64,000 nt of DNA. It comes from Nostoc sp. XA010. GTDB taxonomy: Bacteria; Cyanobacteriota; Cyanobacteriia; Cyanobacteriales; Nostocaceae. The notes beneath the pieces are model-generated. The model was not told the origin of the DNA. It did no database searches and saw nothing but the letters and a program-made list of their open reading frames with translations. Below, in pieces: positions 17,156-25,282 of this stretch (position 1 is its first letter; each line of letters begins with the position of its first letter). The stretch is taken from NCBI RefSeq assembly GCF_020829625.1, contig NZ_JAIVFX010000031.1, positions 1 through 64,000 of the forward strand, read 5' to 3'. The translations under genes were made by a program, and so were the position numbers.

Positions 17156-18472
17156 ATGACAAGACAATTTAACAGACGCAAGTTTTTAATCTACGGTTCT
17201 TTAACTTTTGGAAGCAGCTTTTTTCTGAAAGCTTGCGCGAATAATTCTCCAACTGCTACAGAGAGTCCAGTTGCACCTCCTGCTGCATCTCCAGCTGCTG
17301 CTACTGCTGGTGGCACAATCAAAGTAGGTATTTTGCACTCCCTTAGTGGCACAATGGCTATTAGTGAGAAAAGCGTTGTCGATGCTGAAAAATTAGCAAT
17401 CAAAGAAATTAACGCTGCTGGTGGTATCTTAGGTAAACAAATTGAAGCAGTTACCGAAGATGGTGCTTCTAACTGGGATACTTTTAGAGAAAAGGCAACT
17501 AAGCTAATTGATCAAGATAAAGTCGCTGTAGTTTTTGGTTGTTGGACATCTGCTAGCCGCAAGAATGTTAAGCCAGTATTCGAGAGCAAAAATCACATGC
17601 TCTGGTATCCTGTGCAGTATGAAGGTCAAGAGTGTTCTAAAAATATTTTTTACACTGGTGCTGCTCCAAATCAACAAATCGAACCATCTGTTGATTGGCT
17701 GTTAAAAAATAAAGGAAAAGAATTCTTTTTAGTTGGCTCTGACTACGTTTTCCCCCGCACTGCTAACACAATTATTAAAGCTCAATTAGAAGCTTTGGGC
17801 GGAAAAACAGTTGGTGAAGATTATTTACCTCTTGGCAATACAGAAGTTACACCAATTATCACTAAAATTAAGCAAGCTTTGCCTAATGGAGGTGTCATTT
17901 ACAATACTCTGAATGGTGATAGCAACGTTGCTTTCTTCAAACAATTGAAAGGTGCTGGATTGACACCAGAAAAATATCCTTCCATGTCTGTCAGTATTGC
18001 CGAAGAAGAAGTTAAAGCAATTGGTGTAGAGTATCTCAAAGGTCATTATGCAGCTTGGAATTACTTTCAAACAGTAGACACACCTGCTAACAAAAAATTT
18101 GTAGCCGATTTCAAGAAAGAGTATGGTGAAAATCGGGTAACAAATGACCCAATGGAAGCAGCATACATCGCCGTTTATCTGTGGAAGCAAGCAGTAGAAA
18201 AAGCTGGTACTACAGACATAGCGAAAGTGAGTGCTGCGGCGTATGGTCAAACTCTAGATGCGCCTGAAGGTAAAGTGACAATGGATGCCAATCATCACAT
18301 ATCCAAAGTTGTGCGGATTGGTCAAGTTAGACAAGATGGTTTATTTGATATTGTCTATGCTACTCCAACAGCAGTTGAGCCAGTTCCTTGGAATCAATTT
18401 GTGAAAGAAACTAAGGGATTTGCTTGTGATTGGAATGACCCGGCTAAGGGTGGTAAGTACAAGAAAGTTTAA
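17156..18472 (+). CDS. urtA: Urea ABC transporter substrate-binding protein
   Basis: This encodes 438 residues from the ATG at 17156 (MTRQFNRRKFLIYGSL); a GTG at 17132 would add eight. The start has a twin-arginine-like RRKFL and a lipobox LKAC, so the mature protein is probably a lipoprotein on the outer face of the inner membrane. An alanine/proline linker follows, then GGTIKVGILHSLSGTMAISE. CWTSASRKNVKPVFE and ALYNTLNGDSN-like motifs are typical of UrtA. It is the first gene of the urea uptake locus, preceded by an NtcA-type promoter. Confidence 0.93.
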   Translation: MTRQFNRRKFLIYGSLTFGSSFFLKACANNSPTATESPVAPPAASPAAATAGGTIKVGILHSLSGTMAISEKSVVDAEKLAIKEINAAGGILGKQIEAVTEDGASNWDTFREKATKLIDQDKVAVVFGCWTSASRKNVKPVFESKNHMLWYPVQYEGQECSKNIFYTGAAPNQQIEPSVDWLLKNKGKEFFLVGSDYVFPRTANTIIKAQLEALGGKTVGEDYLPLGNTEVTPIITKIKQALPNGGVIYNTLNGDSNVAFFKQLKGAGLTPEKYPSMSVSIAEEEVKAIGVEYLKGHYAAWNYFQTVDTPANKKFVADFKKEYGENRVTNDPMEAAYIAVYLWKQAVEKAGTTDIAKVSAAAYGQTLDAPEGKVTMDANHHISKVVRIGQVRQDGLFDIVYATPTAVEPVPWNQFVKETKGFACDWNDPAKGGKYKKV

Positions 18473-18517
18473 AGTATTCGTAATTTGTAATTAACGATTA
18501 CAAACTATCAGAAATAA

Positions 18518-18552
18518 GTAGGGTGTGTTATGGCTTTAGCCTAACGCACCAT
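18518..18552 (+). repeat. Hairpin repeat between urtA and urtB
   Basis: GGTGTGTTA (18522-18530) and TAACGCACC (18542-18550) form a 9-bp stem with one G-U pair. A related GTGTGTTAGGCG...TAACGCACC unit lies at 25206-25233. It could stabilise the urtA message or attenuate the downstream genes. Confidence 0.6.
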
Positions 18553-18662
18553 CTTAGATAGCGGTGTGTTAAGTTTTCATGTCATGTATATCATTACAAA
18601 ATGTGTGACTTACACACCTTACGGTAATTCTAATAACAAGAAGCTGATATGTAGGGGAAAAA

Positions 18663-19823
18663 GTGTTAGCAGGATTTTTAGAAGCTGTATTTAATGGTAT
18701 TAGTATTGGCGCTGTATTATTAATTGCTGCCTTGGGATTGGCGATTATATTTGGATTGATGGGCGTTATCAATATGGCGCATGGTGAATTGATGATGTTC
18801 GGCGCTTATACAACATTTGTTGTGCAAAATGTCTGTAAACAATTAGGTGGAGTATGGTTTGAAGTCTATATATTTTTGGCTTTGATTATCGCTTTTATTT
18901 TCACGGGTACTGTGGGATTAATTCTAGAGAAAGGCGTGATTCGTTATCTTTATGGAAGACCATTAGAAACTCTATTGGCAACTTGGGGAGTAAGTTTAAT
19001 TTTTCAACAGTTTGTTCGCAGTGTAAATTGGGTATTGATAATTGGCATAAGCTTATTTTCTCTGTTGTTTTTTGGAGGTTTATGGATTTTAAATTCTCGC
19101 ACTGATTTGGGAAGAGTTCGTAACTGGATTGTAGCGGTGATATTTTTACTATCGCTGGGGGTGACAATAGCAACAGGCAATTTATTGAGTCAAACTTATC
19201 AGTTAGCAGTGACTCAACCTTGGTTTGGCGCTCAAAATGTGGATGTAACTGCACCTACTTGGTTGCAAGGGGGCATGTCTTTAGGTGGTGTCCAATTACC
19301 CTTTGCTAGGTTATTTATTATTGGTTTAACAATAATCTGTGTGGCGGGAATTTATCTATTCTTACAACGTTCTAGCTGGGGTTTAAGAATTCGGGCTGTG
19401 ACGCAAAACCGCAGTATGAGTGCTTGTCTGGGTATACCAACTGAAAAGGTTGATGCAATTACTTTTGCACTGGGTTCTGGTTTAGCTGGTGTGGCTGGAT
19501 GTGCCATTAGTTTACTCGGTTCTGTAGGGCCAAATACGGGACAAAACTATATTATTGATACTTTTATGGTGGTTGTGGTTGGGGGTGTGGGTAATTTAGC
19601 CGGGACGATTGTGGCGGCGTTGGGTATTGGTACGGCTAATTTTTTAATTGGTTCTGGGACTTTGGCTTTGTTGTTGACTCCTGTTAAGCCTTTGGCTGAT
19701 TTGTTTACTTTTTTTGCGACGACGAGTATGGCTAAGGTAATGGTGTTTGCGCTAATTATTGTGTTTTTACAGTGGAAGCCTGGGGGGATTTTTCCGCAGA
19801 AGGGACGTACTGTTGATGTTTAA
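18663..19823 (+). CDS. urtB: Urea ABC transporter permease UrtB
   Basis: This encodes 386 residues from a GTG start with an AGGGGAAAAA ribosome-binding site. It is a LivH-type integral membrane permease: ISIGAVLLIAALGLAIIFGL at the start, GVINMAHGELMMFGAY as family signature, and GLRIRAVTQNRSMSACLGIP as the cytoplasmic EAA-like loop contacting the ATPases. About ten membrane helices are predicted. A slightly longer middle segment than in LivH matches UrtB. It follows urtA after 190 bp containing a hairpin repeat. Confidence 0.93.
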   Translation: MLAGFLEAVFNGISIGAVLLIAALGLAIIFGLMGVINMAHGELMMFGAYTTFVVQNVCKQLGGVWFEVYIFLALIIAFIFTGTVGLILEKGVIRYLYGRPLETLLATWGVSLIFQQFVRSVNWVLIIGISLFSLLFFGGLWILNSRTDLGRVRNWIVAVIFLLSLGVTIATGNLLSQTYQLAVTQPWFGAQNVDVTAPTWLQGGMSLGGVQLPFARLFIIGLTIICVAGIYLFLQRSSWGLRIRAVTQNRSMSACLGIPTEKVDAITFALGSGLAGVAGCAISLLGSVGPNTGQNYIIDTFMVVVVGGVGNLAGTIVAALGIGTANFLIGSGTLALLLTPVKPLADLFTFFATTSMAKVMVFALIIVFLQWKPGGIFPQKGRTVDV

Positions 19824-19828
19824 AACGA

Positions 19829-19858
19829 ACCGCGAAGACGCAAAGGACGCGAACAAAG
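19829..19858. repeat. AACCGCGAAGACGCAAAGG-type repeat before urtC
   Basis: The urtB-urtC gap is mostly a copy of the dispersed cyanobacterial repeat of the form GAACCGCGAAGACGCAAAGG. It ends directly at the urtC start codon, so it replaces the usual ribosome-binding-site region. Confidence 0.6.
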
Positions 19859-19859
19859 A

Positions 19860-20978
19860 ATGAAGAAGAGGGGAGGAAGGTTATTAATTGAGGTGGGGGT
19901 GGTGGTTGCGATCGCACTTTTCCTCATTATCATTATGCCATTGTTGCTTACGGAGTTTCGTCTAAATTTGTTGGGGCGATTTTTATCGCTGGCAATTGTG
20001 GCTTTGGGTATTGATTTGATTTGGGGGTATACTGGTTTACTAAGTTTGGGGCATGGTATTTTCTTTGGTTTGGGTGGATATGCGATCGCAATGTACCTGA
20101 AACTGCAAGTCCCTACTGGAGAATTACCTGATTTCATGGGACTTTATGGGGTTACGGAACTTCCCGCGTTTTGGCAACCTTTTTATTCTTTTCCTTTGAC
20201 AATAGCTTTTGTGGTACTAATTCCAGGGTTATTGGCAGGATTATTGGGATATTTGGTTTTCCGAAATCGCCTTAAGGGAGTTTATTTTTCTATCTTGACT
20301 CAAGCCGGAACTATTGTATTTTTCAACTTTTTTAACGGTCAACAACAGCTTTTCAACGGTACAAATGGACTGATAGATTTTACAACTTTGTTTGGGGCAA
20401 CGGTCAGTGATGCGAAAACGCAATTTGTTTTCTACACGCTGACGGTAGTGTTTCTTGCAGCCACTTACGGAATTTGTCGGTGGTTGACAACTGGACGCTT
20501 TGGCAGATTGTTGATAGCTATTCGTGATGATGAAAGTCGGGTAAGATTTTCTGGCTATGACCCTACAGATTTTAAGGTGCTGGTGTTTGCAGTTTCAGGT
20601 GCGATCGCAGGTATAGCAGGAGCATTTTACACCATTCAGAGTGGTTCTGTCTCACCCAGAGCAATGGATATTGCCTTTTCGATTGAAATGGTTATTTGGG
20701 TAGCTGTAGGAGGACGCGCTACTTTAATTGGCGCGATTGTCGGAACTTTGTTAGTAAATTATGCCCGCACTTTTTTAAGTGAACAATTTGCTGAAATCTG
20801 GCTATTTTTCCAAGGCGCACTATTTTTGATAGTCGTTACAGTGCTTCCTGACGGCATAGTGGGATGGTTGCGTAGTCAGAATATTTCTCTTTTCCACCGT
20901 CGTCAACAAATTGCTACATATCCCACCTTGGAAGAAGACCCCGAAGTGCAACATGAACGCGAAAATATTGGAAACTGA
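19860..20978 (+). CDS. urtC: Urea ABC transporter permease UrtC
   Basis: This encodes 372 residues, a LivM-type membrane permease. Signatures include ALGIDLIWGYTGLLSLGHGI, a multi-helix core, IRDDESRVRFSGYDPTDFKV (ATPase-contact loop) and AGIAGAFYTIQSGSVSPRAM. Its 3' end overlaps urtD by 26 bp, showing tight coupling. The start ATG at 19860 follows a dispersed repeat, with no strong ribosome-binding site. Confidence 0.93.
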   Translation: MKKRGGRLLIEVGVVVAIALFLIIIMPLLLTEFRLNLLGRFLSLAIVALGIDLIWGYTGLLSLGHGIFFGLGGYAIAMYLKLQVPTGELPDFMGLYGVTELPAFWQPFYSFPLTIAFVVLIPGLLAGLLGYLVFRNRLKGVYFSILTQAGTIVFFNFFNGQQQLFNGTNGLIDFTTLFGATVSDAKTQFVFYTLTVVFLAATYGICRWLTTGRFGRLLIAIRDDESRVRFSGYDPTDFKVLVFAVSGAIAGIAGAFYTIQSGSVSPRAMDIAFSIEMVIWVAVGGRATLIGAIVGTLLVNYARTFLSEQFAEIWLFFQGALFLIVVTVLPDGIVGWLRSQNISLFHRRQQIATYPTLEEDPEVQHERENIGN

Positions 20979-21699
20979 AAACGTAACTGTTAGTTTTGAC
21001 GGTTTTAAGGCGCTAAATCAGCTTACCTTTAGCATGGATGTGGGTGAATTACGAGTAGTAATTGGCCCCAATGGCGCTGGAAAGACAACGTTTCTGGATG
21101 TGATTACGGGGAAAGTTCAGCCAACCGTTGGGCGAGTTTTATTCAAAGGAAGAAACCTGCGTTCTTTACCTGAATATAAAATTGCACGATTAGGAATTGG
21201 GCGCAAGTTTCAAACACCCCGAATTTACTTAAATTTAACGCCTCGTGAAAATCTAGAAATTACTAGCAACCGCAATAAAAACGTCTTTTCTACTTTGTTT
21301 GAACGTTCTCATGCTGCTGAAAAGAATAATATTAAAGGATTATTAGAAACTATCGGTTTAACTGCTAAAGCTGACATTAGAGCAGGTTTACTTTCCCACG
21401 GTGAAAAGCAGCGTTTAGAAATTGGGATGTTAGTAGCACAGTCACCTGACTTATTACTCGTTGATGAACCCGTTGCTGGTTTAACAGATGAAGAAACCTA
21501 CAATATTGGCGAACTACTTTTAGCACTAGCACAAAGTCATTCAATTTTAGTAATTGAACACGATATGGAATTTGTGCGTCAAATTGCCAAGAAAGTAACA
21601 GTCTTACATGAAGGTTCGGTGTTGTGTGAAGGAAATTTTGAAGAAGTGCAAAATGACTCTCGTGTAATTGAAGTATATTTGGGAAAACAGGAAGACTAA
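20953..21699 (+). CDS. urtD: Urea ABC transporter ATP-binding protein UrtD
   Basis: This encodes 248 residues from the ATG at 20953 (MNAKILETENVTVSFDGF); an earlier in-frame start at 20911 lies within urtC. Walker A is GPNGAGKTT, the signature is LSHGEKQRLEIGML, and Walker B is LLLVDEPVAGL; the LSHGEKQ variant is usual for UrtD/LivG. It energises urea uptake with UrtE. The partner urtE is not adjacent here: about 1.9 kb of unrelated genes lie between. Confidence 0.94.
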   Translation: MNAKILETENVTVSFDGFKALNQLTFSMDVGELRVVIGPNGAGKTTFLDVITGKVQPTVGRVLFKGRNLRSLPEYKIARLGIGRKFQTPRIYLNLTPRENLEITSNRNKNVFSTLFERSHAAEKNNIKGLLETIGLTAKADIRAGLLSHGEKQRLEIGMLVAQSPDLLLVDEPVAGLTDEETYNIGELLLALAQSHSILVIEHDMEFVRQIAKKVTVLHEGSVLCEGNFEEVQNDSRVIEVYLGKQED

Positions 21700-21758
21700 A
21701 TTTTTAGCTCTACAAGGCTTAGATATACTATAGTCACAAGCTTAATGTATGAGGAAAT

Positions 21759-21965
21759 ATGAAGTTCAATGTAACGGTTGATCGTGATGAAGATGGTGCA
21801 TGGATTGTAGAGTCCCCCAGTATTCCGGGTTGTGTTAGTCAAGGTCAGACTAAAGAAGAAGCACTAGAGAATATCAAAGATGCGATAGCTGGCTGCCTAC
21901 AAGTTCGTGCCGAGCGCGGTTTGCCACTTACCATAGAAACTCACCAAGTAGAGGTTGTGGCTTAG
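21759..21965 (+). CDS. hicB: HicB-family antitoxin
   Basis: This encodes 68 residues with the HicB partial RNase H-like fold: FNVTVDRDEDGAWIVESPSI, PGCVSQGQTKEEALENIKDA and IETHQVEVVA. It neutralises a HicA mRNA interferase by binding it. A GAGGAAAT ribosome-binding site precedes the ATG. The hicA gene follows after 2 bp but is frameshifted, so this antitoxin may no longer face an active toxin. The C-terminal DNA-binding domain of larger HicBs is absent, as is usual for this short type. Confidence 0.88.
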   Translation: MKFNVTVDRDEDGAWIVESPSIPGCVSQGQTKEEALENIKDAIAGCLQVRAERGLPLTIETHQVEVVA

Positions 21966-21967
21966 TT

Positions 21968-22191
21968 ATGGCGTCTACTCTTCCTGTTCTTAACGGACGT
22001 GAAGTTGTTCGTGTATTTGAGTCATTTGGTTGGGAAGTTGCACGTCAAAGTGGAAGCCATATCATCCTGGTTAAGGAAGGAGAGTTAGCCACACTGTCTG
22101 TTCCTGAGCATCGTGAAGTAGCAAAAGGAAGTTGCGAAGTTTGATTCGCACTGCTGGGCTTACAGTCAACGAGTTTGTTTCTGCAATTTGA
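21968..22191 (+). pseudogene. hicA: hicA toxin, frameshifted near the 3' end
   Basis: From the ATG at 21968 the frame reads a normal HicA start, with NGREVVRVFESFGWEVARQS, the catalytic GSH (SGSHIILVKEG) and PEHREVAKG. It then runs into SCEV and a stop at 22144. One frame over, from 22132 to 22191, the expected HicA tail continues (LRSLIRTAGLTVNEF, ending VSAI). The fit requires one missing base near 22130-22131. The product would be 58 residues instead of about 74 and lacks the final helix. It could instead be a sequencing error. Confidence 0.85.
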
Positions 22192-22250
22192 TGCGGAGTG
22201 CATCCCAGTTTTTATTTTTCAATAAGATTCTATTTGCTTGGTAATTCTGG

Positions 22251-22835
22251 TCAGTTTGCGCTGTTAAACACCTGCTCTACTGTTAGCACCCAATCAGCAA
22301 TTACCACTGATTCCATGCAAGTCGCACCTGTAAATACCTTATCCTCATACTGTCCTTCAACCCACTGGCAAATCGTAATTTGTTGCATCTGTGGGTCAAC
22401 AATCCAATACTCCAATATTTCCCTAGCGGCATACTCCGTCCGCTTGTAGCGATAATCACGAACACGGTTTGCTGTTCCCGGAGAAACAATTTCAATCACT
22501 AGCGCAGGCGGCGGCATATCACGGGTGAGGGTGGCACGAGTAGCACCGATAAGGGCAGCATAAGATTCTTCTGTATGAACCATTAAGTCAGGTAAACGAC
22601 ATCTCGCCCGTCGCCCCGCCACTTCAATTTCTGTATCCTTGTGAGCAACTAAATAAAAAGGGAAATGTTTTAGTAGTTCAACGAATAGAAATCTTGCTAG
22701 ATTGCTATTTTCCTGACTTTCTGGTGGCATCTCGACTAGTTCTCCATCCACCAACTCATAGCGCGTGTCTGTACCATCATCATAGGTAAGATACTCCTCA
22801 AAGGTCAGCAGTTTTTGGGGTTTCGTCTGAGTCAT
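22251..22835 (-). CDS. Uma2-family (DUF820) putative endonuclease
   Basis: This encodes 194 residues with the PD-(D/E)XK-like DUF820 fold: LTFEEYLTYDDGTDTRYELV with VDGELVEMPP, then CRLPDLMVH (aspartate), ALVIEIVSPGTA (E-I-V-S) and EYWIVDPQMQQI. Uma2 genes are highly multiplied in cyanobacteria and many are transposon-derived or of unknown role. It lies on the strand opposite to the urt genes, within the interruption between urtD and urtE. Confidence 0.88.
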   Translation of the reverse strand: MTQTKPQKLLTFEEYLTYDDGTDTRYELVDGELVEMPPESQENSNLARFLFVELLKHFPFYLVAHKDTEIEVAGRRARCRLPDLMVHTEESYAALIGATRATLTRDMPPPALVIEIVSPGTANRVRDYRYKRTEYAAREILEYWIVDPQMQQITICQWVEGQYEDKVFTGATCMESVVIADWVLTVEQVFNSAN

Positions 22836-22998
22836 TTGCTTTGCTTTCTTACCCTACACAGACTATCATTGTTCAAACGAGTATTACTAAATTAATGTAT
22901 TTTTTTTAACTATATTTTTCAAGCATTATCAAGTATTACCACTGTTTTTTTCTCTTATTAGAAAAATTATAGTGTTTTTTTAATCTTGGTAAGAAAAA

Positions 22999-23328
22999 AT
23001 GGTCAAACGCATAACAGCAACAGTATTACTAATTATAGCAGTCACTTTCTTCGCTCCTCGAGCATTCGCTTTGATACAGCAAACCGGCCCCAACTCGGTT
23101 ACAATTCAGGGAAAAGATATTGTTGGTAGTACTTTGCCACTAATTGTCGAGCAAAAAGCTCAATTTCCAGAAAATACCTGGGGAAGAGTAATACGGTTAG
23201 TTGATTCAAAAGGACAATTTTTTGACCTTGGAATTGATGAACAAGGAAACTTTTTCATTAACACACCTAAAGACACAAAAACTTCACATTCTTTAACAAT
23301 TTCTCCAAGTGGTCTTGTTACATTCTAA
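22999..23328 (+). CDS. Small secreted protein of unknown function
   Basis: This encodes 109 residues. The first 25 (VKRITATVLLIIAVTFFAPR then AFA) form a signal peptide. The mature 84 residues are predicted mostly beta (NSVTIQGKDIVGSTLPLIVE, RLVDSKGQFFDLGIDEQGNF) and contain no cysteine. No family was recognised. It lies in the block separating urtD from urtE and may have arrived with the Uma2 and hic genes, although it has no mobility signature. Confidence 0.65.
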   Translation: MVKRITATVLLIIAVTFFAPRAFALIQQTGPNSVTIQGKDIVGSTLPLIVEQKAQFPENTWGRVIRLVDSKGQFFDLGIDEQGNFFINTPKDTKTSHSLTISPSGLVTF

Positions 23329-23501
23329 GAAAGAATAACTCTACATACGTTTGATGTTTAACTAGCAAGGTGACAAAAAGCTTTAAACCCTAATTATACA
23401 AGCATTTTCACTGAAGACGACATGAAAATAAACACCTCAATTTGAGAGTTTTATTGAGAATGACATTTTAAACTTCTTAGCCATCCCATCTAACTAATTG
23501 T

Positions 23502-23545
23502 AACCATAGATAAACAATGGTATTCATCAGTGTTTATTTATGGTT
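23502..23545. repeat. Inverted repeat upstream of urtE
   Basis: AACCATAGATAAACA (23502-23516) pairs with TGTTTATTTATGGTT (23531-23545) over 15 positions with one G-U, around a 14-base loop. It lies about 100 bp before urtE. The surrounding 23329-23644 shows no gene. It may act as a terminator for the intruding genes or as a leader element. Confidence 0.5.
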
Positions 23546-23644
23546 TAATTTATAATACCCTTTTTAACGAGTATTTGTAGATATTTAAATGTATGTAAAG
23601 ACGTTGCAATATGGCCTTAACTATTTCCTATTGACCATAAACTA

Positions 23645-24343
23645 ATGCTAAAAATCTCTAACCTTAACGTTTATTACGGCGAAAGCCACATTCTCCGCAA
23701 TGTAGATTTAAGCGTACCATCTGGGCAAATGATATGCCTGATTGGACGCAATGGCGTAGGTAAATCTACATTACTAAAAACAATAATGGGTTTACTCAAA
23801 CCCCGCAGTGGTACTATTAACTTAGCTAAAGAATTAATCAACTCGAAATCTCCAGACCAAAGGGCAAAGTTAGGAATTGGTTATGTTCCCCAAGGACGAG
23901 AAATTATCCCCCGTTTAACAGTTAAAGAAAATCTGCTGCTGGGGTTGGAAGCCAGACGCAAACCAGTAAAAAAAGCAGAAATTCCAGAGGAAGTTTTTAG
24001 CTTATTCCCAGTTTTAAAAACCATGCTTTCGCGGATGGGTGGTGATTTGAGTGGTGGACAGCAGCAACAATTAGCGATCGCGCGTGCTTTAATGGGAGAA
24101 CCTCAATTACTCGTCTTAGATGAACCCACTGAAGGTATTCAACCCTCCATCATCCTAGAAATTGAAGCCGCAGTCCGTCGGATTGTCGAAACCACAGGCA
24201 TTTCTGTTTTATTGGTAGAGCAACATTTACACTTTGTTCGTCAGGCTGATTACTATTACGCTATGCAAAAAGGTGGTATTGTCGCCTCCGGTTCCACAGC
24301 CGAACTCAGCCAAGATGTGATTCAACGCTTTCTAGCTGTTTAA
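23645..24343 (+). CDS. urtE: Urea ABC transporter ATP-binding protein UrtE
   Basis: This encodes 232 residues, a LivF-type ATPase. Walker A is GRNGVGKST, the signature is LSGGQQQQLAIARALM, and Walker B is LLVLDEPTEGIQPSIILEIE. The fragment PQGREIIPRLTVKENLLLGL is characteristic of UrtE. Its distance from urtD means it probably needs its own promoter, or a long readthrough across a minus-strand gene. Its last 38 bp overlap convergently the end of the next gene. Confidence 0.94.
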   Translation: MLKISNLNVYYGESHILRNVDLSVPSGQMICLIGRNGVGKSTLLKTIMGLLKPRSGTINLAKELINSKSPDQRAKLGIGYVPQGREIIPRLTVKENLLLGLEARRKPVKKAEIPEEVFSLFPVLKTMLSRMGGDLSGGQQQQLAIARALMGEPQLLVLDEPTEGIQPSIILEIEAAVRRIVETTGISVLLVEQHLHFVRQADYYYAMQKGGIVASGSTAELSQDVIQRFLAV

Positions 24344-25046
24344 TTTTTGATACTTCTATATCAATAGTGTCGGAAGCAATCAAGTCTGCTGCTTCTTGTA
24401 AAAGCTGATTTTGTTCCTTTTGAATTGCTTCTAAACGATAAGATATTTCTGCTAATCGTTGTTGCTTACTTGGTTGAAAATTTTCAGGTGGCAAAGCTGG
24501 CAGGTTATCAATTGTCTCAGTAGCTGTCATTCTTTGAACAGCCAAACTGCCAACTTTAGTTAAGGATAAAAAGCTAACTTTAATCAAAGCCTGAAGCAAT
24601 TTTAACGGGACTTGCAGTATTGACCAACTAGCAGTTTCAATCAAGCGGACGATTGCTTTAATGACACTCCAGATGAGAGCGATCGCAAACAGCAAAGTTA
24701 CTATACTAATAATTGGGTGATTAGTCGCCCAACCTAGTATTTGAACTAACCTAAATAATATTGGGTGTTGTGTTAGCCAATCACTTACAGAAGATACCAT
24801 CGCATCTTTAACTGCGCCTGATGTTGTACTTTTAAATTTATCAGCAGTTTGCCAAGTTTGTTCTAAGCTTGTCGTAACTGTATCAATTGCTTTATCAGTC
24901 GTTGTAGTTGCTGTTGCCTTCAAAGACTCCCCAACTTGCTGTGCTGAATTACTTAGAGAGTTAACATTTTCACCGACAAAATCTTTCACATTTTGTAAGC
25001 GTTGCAAAACTCCGTTAGATAAATGTATGTCTATTTGGGATGCCAT
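24306..25046 (-). CDS. Membrane-associated protein of unknown function
   Basis: This encodes 246 residues from the ATG at 25046 (MASQIDIHLSNGVLQRLQNV); an ATG at 25058 would add four. The first half is an amphipathic helix-rich stretch with many Thr/Val (VGESLKATATTTTDKAIDTV). Two hydrophobic segments follow at about residues 110-150 (NHPIISIVTLLFAIALIWSV), then a helical tail with QKEQNQLLQEAADLIAS. It resembles small cyanobacterial membrane proteins of unknown role. The stop region overlaps urtE by 38 bp on the opposite strand. Confidence 0.75.
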   Translation of the reverse strand: MASQIDIHLSNGVLQRLQNVKDFVGENVNSLSNSAQQVGESLKATATTTTDKAIDTVTTSLEQTWQTADKFKSTTSGAVKDAMVSSVSDWLTQHPILFRLVQILGWATNHPIISIVTLLFAIALIWSVIKAIVRLIETASWSILQVPLKLLQALIKVSFLSLTKVGSLAVQRMTATETIDNLPALPPENFQPSKQQRLAEISYRLEAIQKEQNQLLQEAADLIASDTIDIEVSKIKQLESVESHLG

Positions 25047-25197
25047 AAAATATTTCACCGAGGTTGAAATCTAACCCGCAACCCATCTTTAGGGCGATTA
25101 GTGGGAACCACAATTACCTATAAACGTTGGTTGGGTAATATCTCCCAATGATAACTACGTAGAAGATGAGTAGCAACAATCTTTATAACCTAACCTA

Positions 25198-25255
25198 AAA
25201 TGTAGAGTGTGTTAGGCGAAGCCGTAACGCACCAATTCGCTTGGTGCGCTACACT
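25198..25255 (-). repeat. Hairpin repeat downstream of alaS
   Basis: CGCACCAA (25228-25235) and TTGGTGCG (25241-25248) form a perfect 8-bp stem with a five-base loop, next to a GTGTGTTAGGCG...TAACGCACC unit related to 18518-18552. There is no clear U tract, so it is a repeat with possible terminator use for alaS. Confidence 0.55.
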
Positions 25256-25282
25256 TCTCCCTCTCGTTGAACCACGAGATGG

